A stretch of DNA of 32,010 nucleotides from a virus, in the IMG/VR virus record IMGVR_UViG_3300043294_000133, positions 1 through 32,010 of that record. One strand, written 5' to 3'. The position numbers and the translations under genes are program-made. Each line of letters opens with the position of its first letter. The stretch's first letter is position 1. Positions 21,290 through 27,588 of this stretch are shown here, in pieces. The notes under the pieces were generated by a model. The model did no database searches and was not told where the DNA came from. It saw only the letters and a program-made list of their open reading frames with translations.

Positions 21290-21480
21290 GTCCTCGCTCC
21301 CTTCGTGGTGTGCGGCGTCGGGCCAGCCGACGACGCGCGACGCGGCGCGGACACGACGGGGCGACGCTGGGCCGTCACAAGGTCGATGATCTGTTCGGCC
21401 GCAAGCTCGCGATCGTAGAAGCCTTCCTCGAAGGCGACGATGATCTTGCAGACCGCCTTGACGAGCTGAAGTCGTCTCAT
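21286..21480 (-). CDS. Small helical protein with shared C-terminal tail, 64 aa
   Basis: ATG at 21480 sits directly after the GGGGGGAGGACGG ribosome site of junction repeat B. Helical body: RLQLVKAVCKIIVAFEEGF, DRELAAEQIIDLVTAQ. The C-terminus RRASSAGPTPHTTKGART is nearly identical to that of the gene at 20524-20733 although the bodies are unrelated. Function unknown. Confidence 0.65.
   Translation of the reverse strand: MRRLQLVKAVCKIIVAFEEGFYDRELAAEQIIDLVTAQRRPVVSAPRRASSAGPTPHTTKGART
21294..21339 (-). repeat. Junction repeat A, copy 2
   Basis: Identical over 46 bases to 20532-20577. It encodes the end of the 64-aa gene and the ribosome site of the 62-aa gene. Confidence 0.85.
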
Positions 21481-21557
21481 GCCGTCCTCCCCCCTGGGCG
21501 CGGGCCGCCGCGCGACACGCTCACGCCGGAATAATCGAGTTGCTGGCCCGATGTCAC
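21477..21557 (-). CDS. Micro-ORF, 26 aa, remnant of shared-tail gene
   Basis: GTG at 21557 directly follows the upstream TAA and its TGA overlaps the next ATG (ATGA). The peptide QQLDYSGVSVSRGGPRPG, then GRTA, resembles a shortened copy of the C-terminus of the gene at 22229-22480 (LDYRVVRV to SRGGPRPGGRTAR). It looks like a partial duplicate captured with junction repeat B. Translation unproven. Confidence 0.4.
   Translation of the reverse strand: MTSGQQLDYSGVSVSRGGPRPGGRTA
21482..21525 (-). repeat. Junction repeat B, copy 1
   Basis: Nearly identical to 22234-22277. The minus strand encodes SRGGPRPGGRTA and provides GGGGGGAGGACGG as ribosome site for the next gene. Confidence 0.8.
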
Positions 21558-21794
21558 TTACGCCTCTTCGCCCGGCTCACCTGAGCCGAGCGTGTACTTC
21601 GCCACTGTGGCACCGTTCGCGTTCATCACATAGACGGAGCCCGACCCGCCGAAGTGCATCGGGTCGCCCCCGTGCTCGCGTGTGGCGTAGACTCCGTGCG
21701 TGCCCGGCGGGTTCTGCGCGGGCACCGCCCACACCTCTGATACCTCGTAGACCTGCTCATGTCTGTTCGGCTCAACCAGCTTGACGGTCAACAT
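21558..21794 (-). CDS. Small beta-rich protein, 78 aa
   Basis: The ATG at 21794 has a near-perfect ribosome site, AAGGAGGAGCAG, and is preferred over a longer upstream start. Sequence: MLTVKLVEPNRHEQVYEVSE, then WAVPAQNPPGTHGVYATRE and SVYVMNANGATVAKYTLG, an all-beta domain resembling small phage proteins of the MLTVK-VEPxxHExVxE type. Function unknown. Confidence 0.7.
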   Translation of the reverse strand: MLTVKLVEPNRHEQVYEVSEVWAVPAQNPPGTHGVYATREHGGDPMHFGGSGSVYVMNANGATVAKYTLGSGEPGEEA

Positions 21795-21848
21795 CTGCTC
21801 CTCCTTCGTCGTGGTTCTTCTTCGTGGTCGGGCCAGCAACCCAACCCT

Positions 21849-22232
21849 TCAATCCTTGGTGGGCGGCGTCGGGCCAGCCGACGACGCGCGGGCCTTCTCT
21901 AACGCCGGTGTGATGACCCGGAGAACCTTGGCGCGGTAGCCTGTGACCATCCCCACGCCGCACCACCGCTCTAGTTCTTCGAGCGCGGCAAGCATCGCTA
22001 GGAAACAGTCTGCGCGACGGTTGTCCTCCCGGTCCCGCGCGAATGACGCCTCTAGTTGCTGCCACTTTCGCTCGCGTTCGGCTGTGCGCGCCGCGTCCCG
22101 TTTCTTGACAGCGTCAGGGTCGTGCTGCCAGCAATACCACTTCCCGCCACGCTCCACCGTGCCGGGGCGCTGGCACGCCCAATTCGTGACGCGCTCGCCG
22201 AACACCCTCGCCGAACATTGGCGTTCGTTCAC
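21849..22232 (-). CDS. Small zinc/coiled-coil protein with shared tail, 127 aa
   Basis: GTG at 22232 overlaps the upstream stop and follows junction repeat B. The N-terminus has a Cys/His cluster (QCSARVFGERVTNWACQRPG and WYCWQHDPD), a probable zinc knuckle as in many short phage proteins. A charged helix follows (KKRDAARTAERERKWQQLEA) and the end is ARASSAGPTPPTKD, a truncated form of the shared tail. Function unknown. Confidence 0.65.
   Translation of the reverse strand: MNERQCSARVFGERVTNWACQRPGTVERGGKWYCWQHDPDAVKKRDAARTAERERKWQQLEASFARDREDNRRADCFLAMLAALEELERWCGVGMVTGYRAKVLRVITPALEKARASSAGPTPPTKD
21863..21890 (-). repeat. Junction repeat A, copy 3 (partial)
   Basis: A 28-base match to the inner part of copies 1 and 2, encoding RASSAGPTP of the 127-aa gene. 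A degenerate second piece (TGGCCCGAC ... CACGAAG) follows at about 21800-21838 on the minus strand, as if the repeat were partly duplicated. Confidence 0.7.
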
Positions 22233-22480
22233 CGTGCCGTCCTCCCCCCTGGGCGCGGGCCGCCGCGCGAGATGCTCACGCGCTCGCTCACTCGGACGCG
22301 GACCACGCGGTAGTCGAGTGTGCCCCTGATGTACGACCACGCCTCGCCGCGTTGCTCCTCAATCGCCTTCACCGCCTCGCTACGCTCGCCGCGCACGGTG
22401 CCGTCAATCAGCCACCTACGGCCACGGCCGTCGGCCTCAGAGACCACAGCGTAGCAGAAGGCGTACATTCGCGGCCTCAC
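22229..22480 (-). CDS. Small protein, 83 aa, tail type B
   Basis: GTG at 22480 overlaps the upstream stop, though an ATG at 22468 (MYAFCYAVV) is an alternative start. Beta/helix mix: YAFCYAVVSEADGRGRRWLI, AVKAIEEQRGEAWSYIRG, LDYRVVRVRVSERVS. The C-terminus ISRGGPRPGGRTAR is the type B tail. Function unknown. Confidence 0.65.
   Translation of the reverse strand: MRPRMYAFCYAVVSEADGRGRRWLIDGTVRGERSEAVKAIEEQRGEAWSYIRGTLDYRVVRVRVSERVSISRGGPRPGGRTAR
22234..22277 (-). repeat. Junction repeat B, copy 2
   Basis: Differs from copy 1 by one or two bases around the distal end (GATGCTCACG versus CACGCTCACG on the plus strand). A shorter third copy is at 20736-20762 (TCCGTCCTCCCCCCTGGGCG), ending the 124-aa gene. 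Confidence 0.8.
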
Positions 22481-23022
22481 CCTCCGCGCTCCGGCCCCGC
22501 CCCGGCCCCGATTGATGCCTGCGCGAGCGCCAGCACGTCCCCGTCCGCCGCGTGCTCCAAGAGCCAGCGGGCGTCATCGGGGTGCGCCTCCAGGAACCGG
22601 AGGGCGTGCGCCTTGGCGAGCTGGAGGGGATCCAAGTCGCGCTTGGCGAAGAACTCGGGGTCGTCCTCCTGCCAGCGGTGGAGCAGGTCACAGAGCGGTG
22701 CCGCCACACCGAAATCTCCGTGCCATGCCCCGCGGGTCCCCGTGATGTGCGCCCACTGGACGACCACCTGCCAGGGACCGCCCTGGTAGTCGTGCACCTC
22801 TCCCGTTCGCCAGCCGGTCACACAACAGGCGCTGTCCTGTGTGAAGCGCCGGAAGCGCGCGACGATCGCGAGGGCCTCGGTGACCACGGATTCCTCGTCG
22901 TGCAGCGAGAGCCCCAGGCTCGCTAGCCGACGGACCGCTTCGCGCTTCGGCAGGCGACCGACCGCCTGCTTCGAGAGCCGGGTACGGCGCTGGAGGGGAC
23001 GGGACTTCAGGCGGCGCATCAT
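22477..23022 (-). CDS. DUF968-like HNH-fold protein, 181 aa
   Basis: I chose the ATG at 23022 because AAGGGGTGAAGGG precedes it; a GTG at 23049 has none. After a basic N-terminus (KSRPLQRRTRLSKQAVG) come CCVTGWRTGE, VVQWAHITGTRGAWHGDFG and AAPLCDLLHRWQEDDPEF. This is the spacing of DUF968/NinB-neighbour HNH-type domains, with Cys pair, a central His and PLCxxLHR. These are linked to phage recombination or replication modules as probable nucleases. Catalytic competence cannot be judged here. Confidence 0.65.
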   Translation of the reverse strand: MMRRLKSRPLQRRTRLSKQAVGRLPKREAVRRLASLGLSLHDEESVVTEALAIVARFRRFTQDSACCVTGWRTGEVHDYQGGPWQVVVQWAHITGTRGAWHGDFGVAAPLCDLLHRWQEDDPEFFAKRDLDPLQLAKAHALRFLEAHPDDARWLLEHAADGDVLALAQASIGAGAGPERGG

Positions 23023-23055
23023 CCCTTCACCCCTTGGGTGATAGGCCACCAGTGG

Positions 23056-23541
23056 TCAGACATCGGGATACCACACCCCTTCGGGTCTCGCGCTGAACCC
23101 CTTGCACTCCGGCGCGCGTGTGTACTCCACAAACGTCCGGCAGTGTGCGCCGCACAGGATTCCCTTCGCGCCCTCGCCGATCAGCACAGGGAGTCCAGGC
23201 CCGCCGCGCGCTTTGAGCAACGGACTCGTGCAGGTCAGCCCGTCGCGGAATGCGCAACCCTCACAGCAGGCCATCGCGCCAGGACACCCGGCCCACCAAT
23301 CCTCCCCGATGTAGAGCCGGGGATGCTTCTCGATGAGGAGCTTGGAACATGAGTCGCAGAGGATCAGCCGTGTCGCGGTCGGATGGTCGTTCTCGTCGCA
23401 CTCGATCCAACGTCTCCCACTCCCGCGATCCAGCCCAGAGACGCGACACGACTGGCAAGTAGTCGGAGCGTGCGGCCCCGTCAGTGTCACACTCAAGCCA
23501 GGCTTCCTGCGCTCCGCGAGCGGTGGGACCGTAGGCTTCAT
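23056..23541 (-). CDS. Cys-rich zinc-binding protein, 161 aa
   Basis: ATG at 23541 overlaps the upstream stop (ATGA). Twelve Cys are arranged as CQSC, then C in WIECDEND, CDSC, CPGAMACCEGCAF, C in GLTCTSP, CGAHC and C near the end, so at least two zinc sites are likely. No catalytic motif of an endonuclease is obvious. It may be a DNA- or RNA-binding ribbon protein of the early region. Confidence 0.65.
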   Translation of the reverse strand: MKPTVPPLAERRKPGLSVTLTGPHAPTTCQSCRVSGLDRGSGRRWIECDENDHPTATRLILCDSCSKLLIEKHPRLYIGEDWWAGCPGAMACCEGCAFRDGLTCTSPLLKARGGPGLPVLIGEGAKGILCGAHCRTFVEYTRAPECKGFSARPEGVWYPDV

Positions 23542-23717
23542 CGTTCCACCAGCGGCGTGACGACCACCGAAATGGACTCGCCCCAAATATCCCGCACGTA
23601 CTTTTCTGCCGCTTCGGGTGAGTCCGTCTGCACCTTGATCTCACACCGCTCGTTGTCGGGCCACTTCACCTGACAGCGGAACGTGGGGCGGCCGAGGGCC
23701 TGGGAGACGGGGATCAC
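23538..23717 (-). CDS. Small protein, 59 aa
   Basis: The GTG at 23717 is preferred: GAGG lies seven bases upstream and it overlaps the micro-ORF stop (GTGA). The sequence VIPVSQALGRPTFRCQVKWP, NERCEIKVQTDSPEAAEKYV and WGESISVVVTPLVER suggests a small alpha/beta domain. Function unknown. Confidence 0.6.
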   Translation of the reverse strand: MIPVSQALGRPTFRCQVKWPDNERCEIKVQTDSPEAAEKYVRDIWGESISVVVTPLVER

Positions 23718-23764
23718 AGCGCCACCTCGACGGGCACGCCCCACACCCAGATCACGTTAGTCAT
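23714..23764 (-). CDS. Micro-ORF, 16 aa
   Basis: MTNVIWVWGVPVEVAL: the ATG lies within the end of the upstream gene and the stop overlaps the next GTG (GTGA). It spans the gap between two genes that would otherwise be unlinked in the overlap chain. No ribosome site is evident; it may be a coupling leader. Confidence 0.35.
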   Translation of the reverse strand: MTNVIWVWGVPVEVAL

Positions 23765-24158
23765 TCCAGACGCTCGTCGGCCGTGCCGCTTCGCCTTGGT
23801 CTTTCTGCTTCCGGCCACCGCGCCGCGCTTTCGCGCGCATCCCCGCATACGTTTCGCGGTCCTCTCGGAGGAACTTTTCACGTTGCGCGACCTCGATCCT
23901 TGTGATGCACCGCTCGCAGTAGCCGCCCTGCGGCTCGTCGTTGTCGTACTGCGGCACCCACGACGCGCCGACGTAGTTCGCGTGGCAGGAGCGGCAGACC
24001 TTGTAGGTGCGATAGATAGGCCGGTCGCTGGGTTCCTCGCGCTGTGGCGTGGCACGCCCCCGCAGGTTCGGACGGTTGGGGTCCACGGCCATGTACGGCC
24101 CAAGCAGGTCGCCTGCCCGCTGAAAGTCGTGCGTCTGTTCGGTGGGGATGTTTCTCAT
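23757..24158 (-). CDS. Small zinc-finger protein, 133 aa
   Basis: ATG at 24158 overlaps the replication gene stop (ATGA). CRSCHANYVGASWVPQYDN then GGYCERC gives a four-Cys zinc finger near residues 55-84. A basic charged helix follows (AQREKFLREDRETYAGMRA, KARRGGRKQKDQGEA). It probably binds nucleic acid; gene placement right after the replication protein suggests a replication accessory, which is inference. Confidence 0.65.
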   Translation of the reverse strand: MRNIPTEQTHDFQRAGDLLGPYMAVDPNRPNLRGRATPQREEPSDRPIYRTYKVCRSCHANYVGASWVPQYDNDEPQGGYCERCITRIEVAQREKFLREDRETYAGMRAKARRGGRKQKDQGEAARPTSVWND

Positions 24159-25072
24159 GCGCCGTTCCCGTTGTCGAGAAAGGGATGGCGGTCGCCGCGC
24201 TCCGGCACCAGGAGCAGGAACTTCTCGATGCGCCCGCGGTTCATCAGGATGGACTCTAGGTCATCGTAGGCTTTCGTGGACCGTTCCGCGCGGCCCATCG
24301 TCCAGTCATCAAGGCTCGCACCGTCGAGCGCGTACAGGATCTCCGACACGTTGACGCCGTTCTCCGTCAGGGCGCGGATGATCTTGCGCTCACGATCAAC
24401 CGTGAGAATCGTGCGCGCCGGGTCACGGCCCATCAGGTCACGCCAATACCGGAAGATGATGTCGGCCGCGAGCGCGAGCGCATCGGTCTTCAACCGACGC
24501 CGACGCGCTTTCTGTTCGGGGAGCGTCGAGGTCTTCACCACGGCGACTGCCGTCCCCGGCTTCCCCATGTCCGACCACTCCTCCGTGAACGCAGGGGGTA
24601 GTGTCTCTGTTTCTTCCTTCGGTTTACCAGCATCCGAAACAGCAACCGTAGAAGCAGGAGAGAGAGACGCGCGATGCTTCAGGGTCGCTTGAGGCTCGCT
24701 TCGCGGGTCGCTTGAAGCATCCCTTCGCCTCATAAGTCCAGACACGATACCGCCTTTACGGCCAGCTTCCGCAGCGCTTGAACGCTTGCTGATGATGTCG
24801 TCGCGGATGGCCCGGAGGTGGGGGTTGAAGCAACGCGAAGGGTCGCTTCGTTCCGCTTCGAAGCAGCGCAAGGCTCGCTGAAGGCTCGCTTCGCGGTGGG
24901 GCGGAAGCATCAGGGCGAGTTCTGCCGGCGCGCTCGGGATCGTCCCATGAATCCACTGGTGCAGCATCAGCTCGAGGTAGACGCCGCGCGCGTCGCAGTC
25001 CATGAGCCGCACGGCCTCATCCGTCTGCCAGAGGAAGACGTAGAGCGGCATGAAGGGCAGCTTGTCATTCAC
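24155..25072 (-). CDS. DUF1376/YdaU-like replication protein, 305 aa
   Basis: The N-terminus MPLYVFLWQTDEAVRLMD, with GVYLELMLHQWIHGTIP and later AEAGRKGG, is the DUF1376 signature found in phage replication initiators. Residues ~115-190 are low-complexity Ser/Glu/Arg/Thr-rich. The C-terminal part is helical (ADIIFRYWRDLMGRDPARTI, GVNVSEILYALDGASLDDW), like the C-domains of lambda O-type proteins. It has a GTG start with weak ribosome site and overlaps the upstream gene by 8 bases. Iteron-like repeats lie inside the gene. No helicase loader is adjacent. Confidence 0.85.
   Translation of the reverse strand: MNDKLPFMPLYVFLWQTDEAVRLMDCDARGVYLELMLHQWIHGTIPSAPAELALMLPPHREASLQRALRCFEAERSDPSRCFNPHLRAIRDDIISKRSSAAEAGRKGGIVSGLMRRRDASSDPRSEPQATLKHRASLSPASTVAVSDAGKPKEETETLPPAFTEEWSDMGKPGTAVAVVKTSTLPEQKARRRRLKTDALALAADIIFRYWRDLMGRDPARTILTVDRERKIIRALTENGVNVSEILYALDGASLDDWTMGRAERSTKAYDDLESILMNRGRIEKFLLLVPERGDRHPFLDNGNGA
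24671..24911. repeat. Iteron-like repeats within replication gene
   Basis: Direct repeats of a GG(C)TCGCTT core: GGTCGCTTGA at 24681-24690 and 24704-24713, GGCTCGCTTCGCG at 24691-24703 and 24883-24895, GGTCGCTTCG at 24841-24850, GGCTCGCTGA at 24872-24881. GATGCTTCA (24671-24679) and TGAAGCATC (24711-24719) form an inverted repeat around the first cluster, and GGAAGCATC recurs at 24903-24911. Their location within an O-like gene mirrors the lambda origin, so this is a candidate replication origin. They may simply reflect codon bias in a low-complexity region. Confidence 0.45.
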
Positions 25073-25289
25073 GGCCTAGCCACATAGCGAATCCCCCCAT
25101 GCCCTTCGGTGGCTTGCCCTGCCCCGGCCCCGGGAAACCCGGGCGGAACAGGCACCGACGACACAGGGGGACGGTGAAGCTCGTTCTCGCGTCCACGGGC
25201 AAGCGCCGCGGCGGTTCTAATATACAGGTTCGGTGTGACAGCGCCAGAGCCCCGAGCCGTTCCGCGCCCCGCACGGTCAAGAGGGTCAC
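25065..25289 (-). CDS. Small protein, 74 aa
   Basis: GTG at 25289 overlaps the upstream stop; the end overlaps the replication gene by 8 bases. It contains one CRRC pair within TVPLCRRCLFRPGFPG and is Gly/Pro-rich at the end (PGQGKPPKGMGGFAMW). Weak coding features; kept because of the overlap at its start. Confidence 0.5.
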   Translation of the reverse strand: MTLLTVRGAERLGALALSHRTCILEPPRRLPVDARTSFTVPLCRRCLFRPGFPGPGQGKPPKGMGGFAMWLGRE

Positions 25290-25648
25290 GCCGACCGTCG
25301 CTTCCGGCGCTCAATCTTGTCGAGCAGGTGGGGATGCCGCGCCACGAGGTCATCCGCGATGAGGGCCGTCCACCTGTTATCAATCTCGGCGTGCAGATGG
25401 TCGGCGCGGCGCGCCTGCTCGGCCAAGTACTTCGCGCTGATGCGCAGCTCGCCGCGGGCCGCGAGATCCAGCGCCGTGGCCTCCATGTACCGCCAGGCCC
25501 GCCAGCCGTCGTCGCTGCCCTTCCAGGCCGCGTAGCGGGTGCGCACCGTCTCCTTGGGGCCGAACTTGCCGACATCCGTGGTGGGGCCGCTGGGGGGCTC
25601 AGGCGGCTCCGTGAAGAGATCGTAGTCGGGACGGACGGGGGCGCTCAC
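25286..25648 (-). CDS. Hypothetical protein, 120 aa
   Basis: The GTG at 25648 overlaps the methyltransferase stop (GTGA), which selects it over a longer frame. After a Pro-rich N-terminus (YDLFTEPPEPPSGPTT) it is helical: RTRYAAWKGSDDGWRAWRY, ATALDLAARGELRISAKYL, DLVARHPHLLDKIERRKRR. It resembles small phage HTH-like proteins found next to replication genes, but no assignment is possible. Confidence 0.6.
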   Translation of the reverse strand: MSAPVRPDYDLFTEPPEPPSGPTTDVGKFGPKETVRTRYAAWKGSDDGWRAWRYMEATALDLAARGELRISAKYLAEQARRADHLHAEIDNRWTALIADDLVARHPHLLDKIERRKRRSA

Positions 25649-27588
25649 GGGGTCTCCCAGAGCGAGCGTTGCTGGCGGGCGTGGGCGATCCTCTTGCGGG
25701 CGATCTCGACGTACTCCGCCTCGCGCTCGATGCCGAGGAAGTCGAAGCCTTCCAGCGCGCAGGCGATGCCTGTGGTGCCGCTGCCTGTGAACGGATCCAA
25801 GACCAGGCCGCCAGCCGGTGTCACGAGCCGCACGAGCCAGCGCATCAGCGCCACGGGCTTGACGGTCGGGTGGTGGTTGCGCGCGGCGCGGTGCGTGTTC
25901 GGGGATTGGAACGAGCCGGGGTTCTGGGTGCCCGCGCTCCACAGCATCGGCGACTCCGGCCCGCTCAGCCCCGCCTCGCGTTCGGCGCGGGACGCCTTCG
26001 CGCAGTAGAAGAACCGCGAGGCCCCGCCGACGTCGAGCCCGCGCGCCGGTTCGCACTCGCGCTGGCCCGCGAAGTCACCGTAGGTCGTCGCGAACTTGTT
26101 GGAACCGCGTCGTTCTGGATTCGCCCCACTCACCAGCGTACCGCTCTGTGCATCGAGCGCGGCAGCGGCTTCTTCGTCCAGCACGACGTTCGCGGGCCAG
26201 CGACCGAGCGGCGACACACGGTCTGCGACGGTGCCCGGTTCGTTGTCGGGAACCTGCGAGCGCCTATCGTGTGGCTTCGCGTCGCGCCCACTCGCCAGCC
26301 AGCCGGGACCACGCCCCGGCTCGTTCGCGTAGTCAGCCGGAATCCGGCACCCATCCACGTTGAGCGCGCCCGTCCCGTGCGCCGCGACGTTCGCCGCTAC
26401 CGTGTCCACCAGCGGCTTGCGGGCCAGAATGATAGGCTCCCACGCGGGCTTGAGCGCCGTACCTAGGCCGCGAGGGATACGCGGTTTGCCGCACCGACCA
26501 CAAACCGGCCATGCTCCGCGAGTTTGTGGCTCCGGTTGTCCGGCCACAATTCGAGGTTCCCCCGCTCGTTGTTCAGTGGGGCGTGGTCGCGGTGATGGAC
26601 TACCTCCGTCCTGAGTAGCGGTCGGCCGACCCACTCGGCCATCACCAGACGGTGCTCCATCACGTAGCCGTCCTTCCGAGCCATCGTGATCGCCCAGAGG
26701 GGACACCGAACGTACCGGACGATCTGATAGTTGCCTCTGCGGTGCCGGTAGGTGACGCCGCCCTTCCACGCCGGGTTGCGTTCCCCTCGCATCTTCGCTC
26801 GGTAACTGGCGAGGCTCTCCGCCGTCCAGGCCGCGCGCCCCTTGTGAGAGTGCGGTGTCAGCCCCTTGATCCGCCGCTTCCCGTTGCAACTCCTTGAGCA
26901 GGTCGGCTCCTTCACGCGGCGCAGGGTCCGCGGGGCCGTCTGGAACGGCACTCCGCACTCGGCGCACCGAATCGTCACAGGCACAGAAGTCTCCGGTCTT
27001 GTCGAGATTGTGGCTCTTGGGAAACCCGCTGCCGTACATGAACATCAGGCAGTCGCGGATCTCCCAGCCAGCGTCCTCGATGCCCGCAGCCAGCCGGTGA
27101 ACGGTCCTTGTGCCACCGAATGCCAGCAGATGCGCGCCTGGCTTCGCCACGCGCAACGCTTCTGCGGCCCACGCCCGATGCCACTCCTGCATTGCCGGGA
27201 GGTGTCGCTTCACGCGCTCGAAAGACGGCTTGCCGCCGTCCGCGAAGCCACCGATGTTGCCAGGCTTCGGCACAGCGGAAGCCCGGAGCGACCGCCCCTT
27301 CACATACCAGTCGGGAGCGGGACACTCGCACTTCTTCTTGCCACGCAGCCGCCCACCGCACGTCTTGCAGGTGGGGTTGTATCCCTCGAACTCGTCGCCG
27401 GAAATGTTGGGCCACGAGGTTGAGCGCTCACCGATCCCTGGCTTCGAGAAGCCACCGTCGAGCCGGTCCCAGTCGCGTCCCATAAACTCCAGTCCGTAGG
27501 GTGGGTCGCACACGACGGCGCTCACGCTGTCCGCTTCCATGCCGCGCATCACGTCAAGGCAGTCGCCGGGCACGACATCGCTCCTCAT
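25645..27588 (-). CDS. Phage DNA methyltransferase (beta class), 647 aa, carrying an HNH-bearing insertion
   Basis: The ATG at 27588 overlaps the upstream stop (ATGA). The target-site motif DPPY is at residues 28-31 and the SAM site DPFTGSGTTG at 598-607. This IV-before-I order marks a beta-class N4-cytosine or N6-adenine methylase, as in antirestriction phage enzymes. Conserved text includes FGGTRTVHRLAAGIEDAGWE, FMYGSGFPKSHNL, GTALKPAWEPIILARKPL and NHHPTVKPVALMRWL. Between residues ~205 and ~360 the frame reads low-complexity Pro/Arg/Gly/Asp text, which is the alternate-frame shadow of a nested HNH gene. Cys202-x-Cys204 and Cys363-x-x-Cys366 flank it and may have been one zinc loop. Whether the interrupted enzyme still folds is unknown. 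Confidence 0.85.
   Translation of the reverse strand: MRSDVVPGDCLDVMRGMEADSVSAVVCDPPYGLEFMGRDWDRLDGGFSKPGIGERSTSWPNISGDEFEGYNPTCKTCGGRLRGKKKCECPAPDWYVKGRSLRASAVPKPGNIGGFADGGKPSFERVKRHLPAMQEWHRAWAAEALRVAKPGAHLLAFGGTRTVHRLAAGIEDAGWEIRDCLMFMYGSGFPKSHNLDKTGDFCACDDSVRRVRSAVPDGPADPAPREGADLLKELQREAADQGADTALSQGARGLDGGEPRQLPSEDARGTQPGVEGRRHLPAPQRQLSDRPVRSVSPLGDHDGSEGRLRDGAPSGDGRVGRPTATQDGGSPSPRPRPTEQRAGEPRIVAGQPEPQTRGAWPVCGRCGKPRIPRGLGTALKPAWEPIILARKPLVDTVAANVAAHGTGALNVDGCRIPADYANEPGRGPGWLASGRDAKPHDRRSQVPDNEPGTVADRVSPLGRWPANVVLDEEAAAALDAQSGTLVSGANPERRGSNKFATTYGDFAGQRECEPARGLDVGGASRFFYCAKASRAEREAGLSGPESPMLWSAGTQNPGSFQSPNTHRAARNHHPTVKPVALMRWLVRLVTPAGGLVLDPFTGSGTTGIACALEGFDFLGIEREAEYVEIARKRIAHARQQRSLWETP
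26463..26984 (-). CDS. HNH endonuclease nested in the methyltransferase gene, 173 aa
   Basis: GTG at 26984 is preceded by GGAGA six bases away. The N-terminal zinc finger is CAECGVPFQTAPRTLRRV with CSRSCNGKR. The nuclease core is GYVMEHRLVMAEWVGRPLL, EVVHHRDHAPLNNERGNLEL and a closing HKLAEHGRFVV, with the HH pair, Asn and Glu of the HNH_3 type. The frame is +1 relative to the methyltransferase, and the gene is exactly 522 bases including its stop, so the host frame stays open. This is best read as a homing-type endonuclease inserted in a host gene without an intron or intein. Confidence 0.85.
   Translation of the reverse strand: MPVTIRCAECGVPFQTAPRTLRRVKEPTCSRSCNGKRRIKGLTPHSHKGRAAWTAESLASYRAKMRGERNPAWKGGVTYRHRRGNYQIVRYVRCPLWAITMARKDGYVMEHRLVMAEWVGRPLLRTEVVHHRDHAPLNNERGNLELWPDNRSHKLAEHGRFVVGAANRVSLAA

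Noticed and set aside
24671-24911. CRISPR-like repeat cluster
   Set aside because: Units are 10-14 bases, irregularly spaced, lie inside a coding gene and have no unique spacers of uniform length.
26463-26984. Group I intron or intein in the methyltransferase
   Set aside because: No splicing motifs of an intein (no Cys/Ser block A or terminal HN) in the host frame and no recognisable intron core; host frame is open without splicing.
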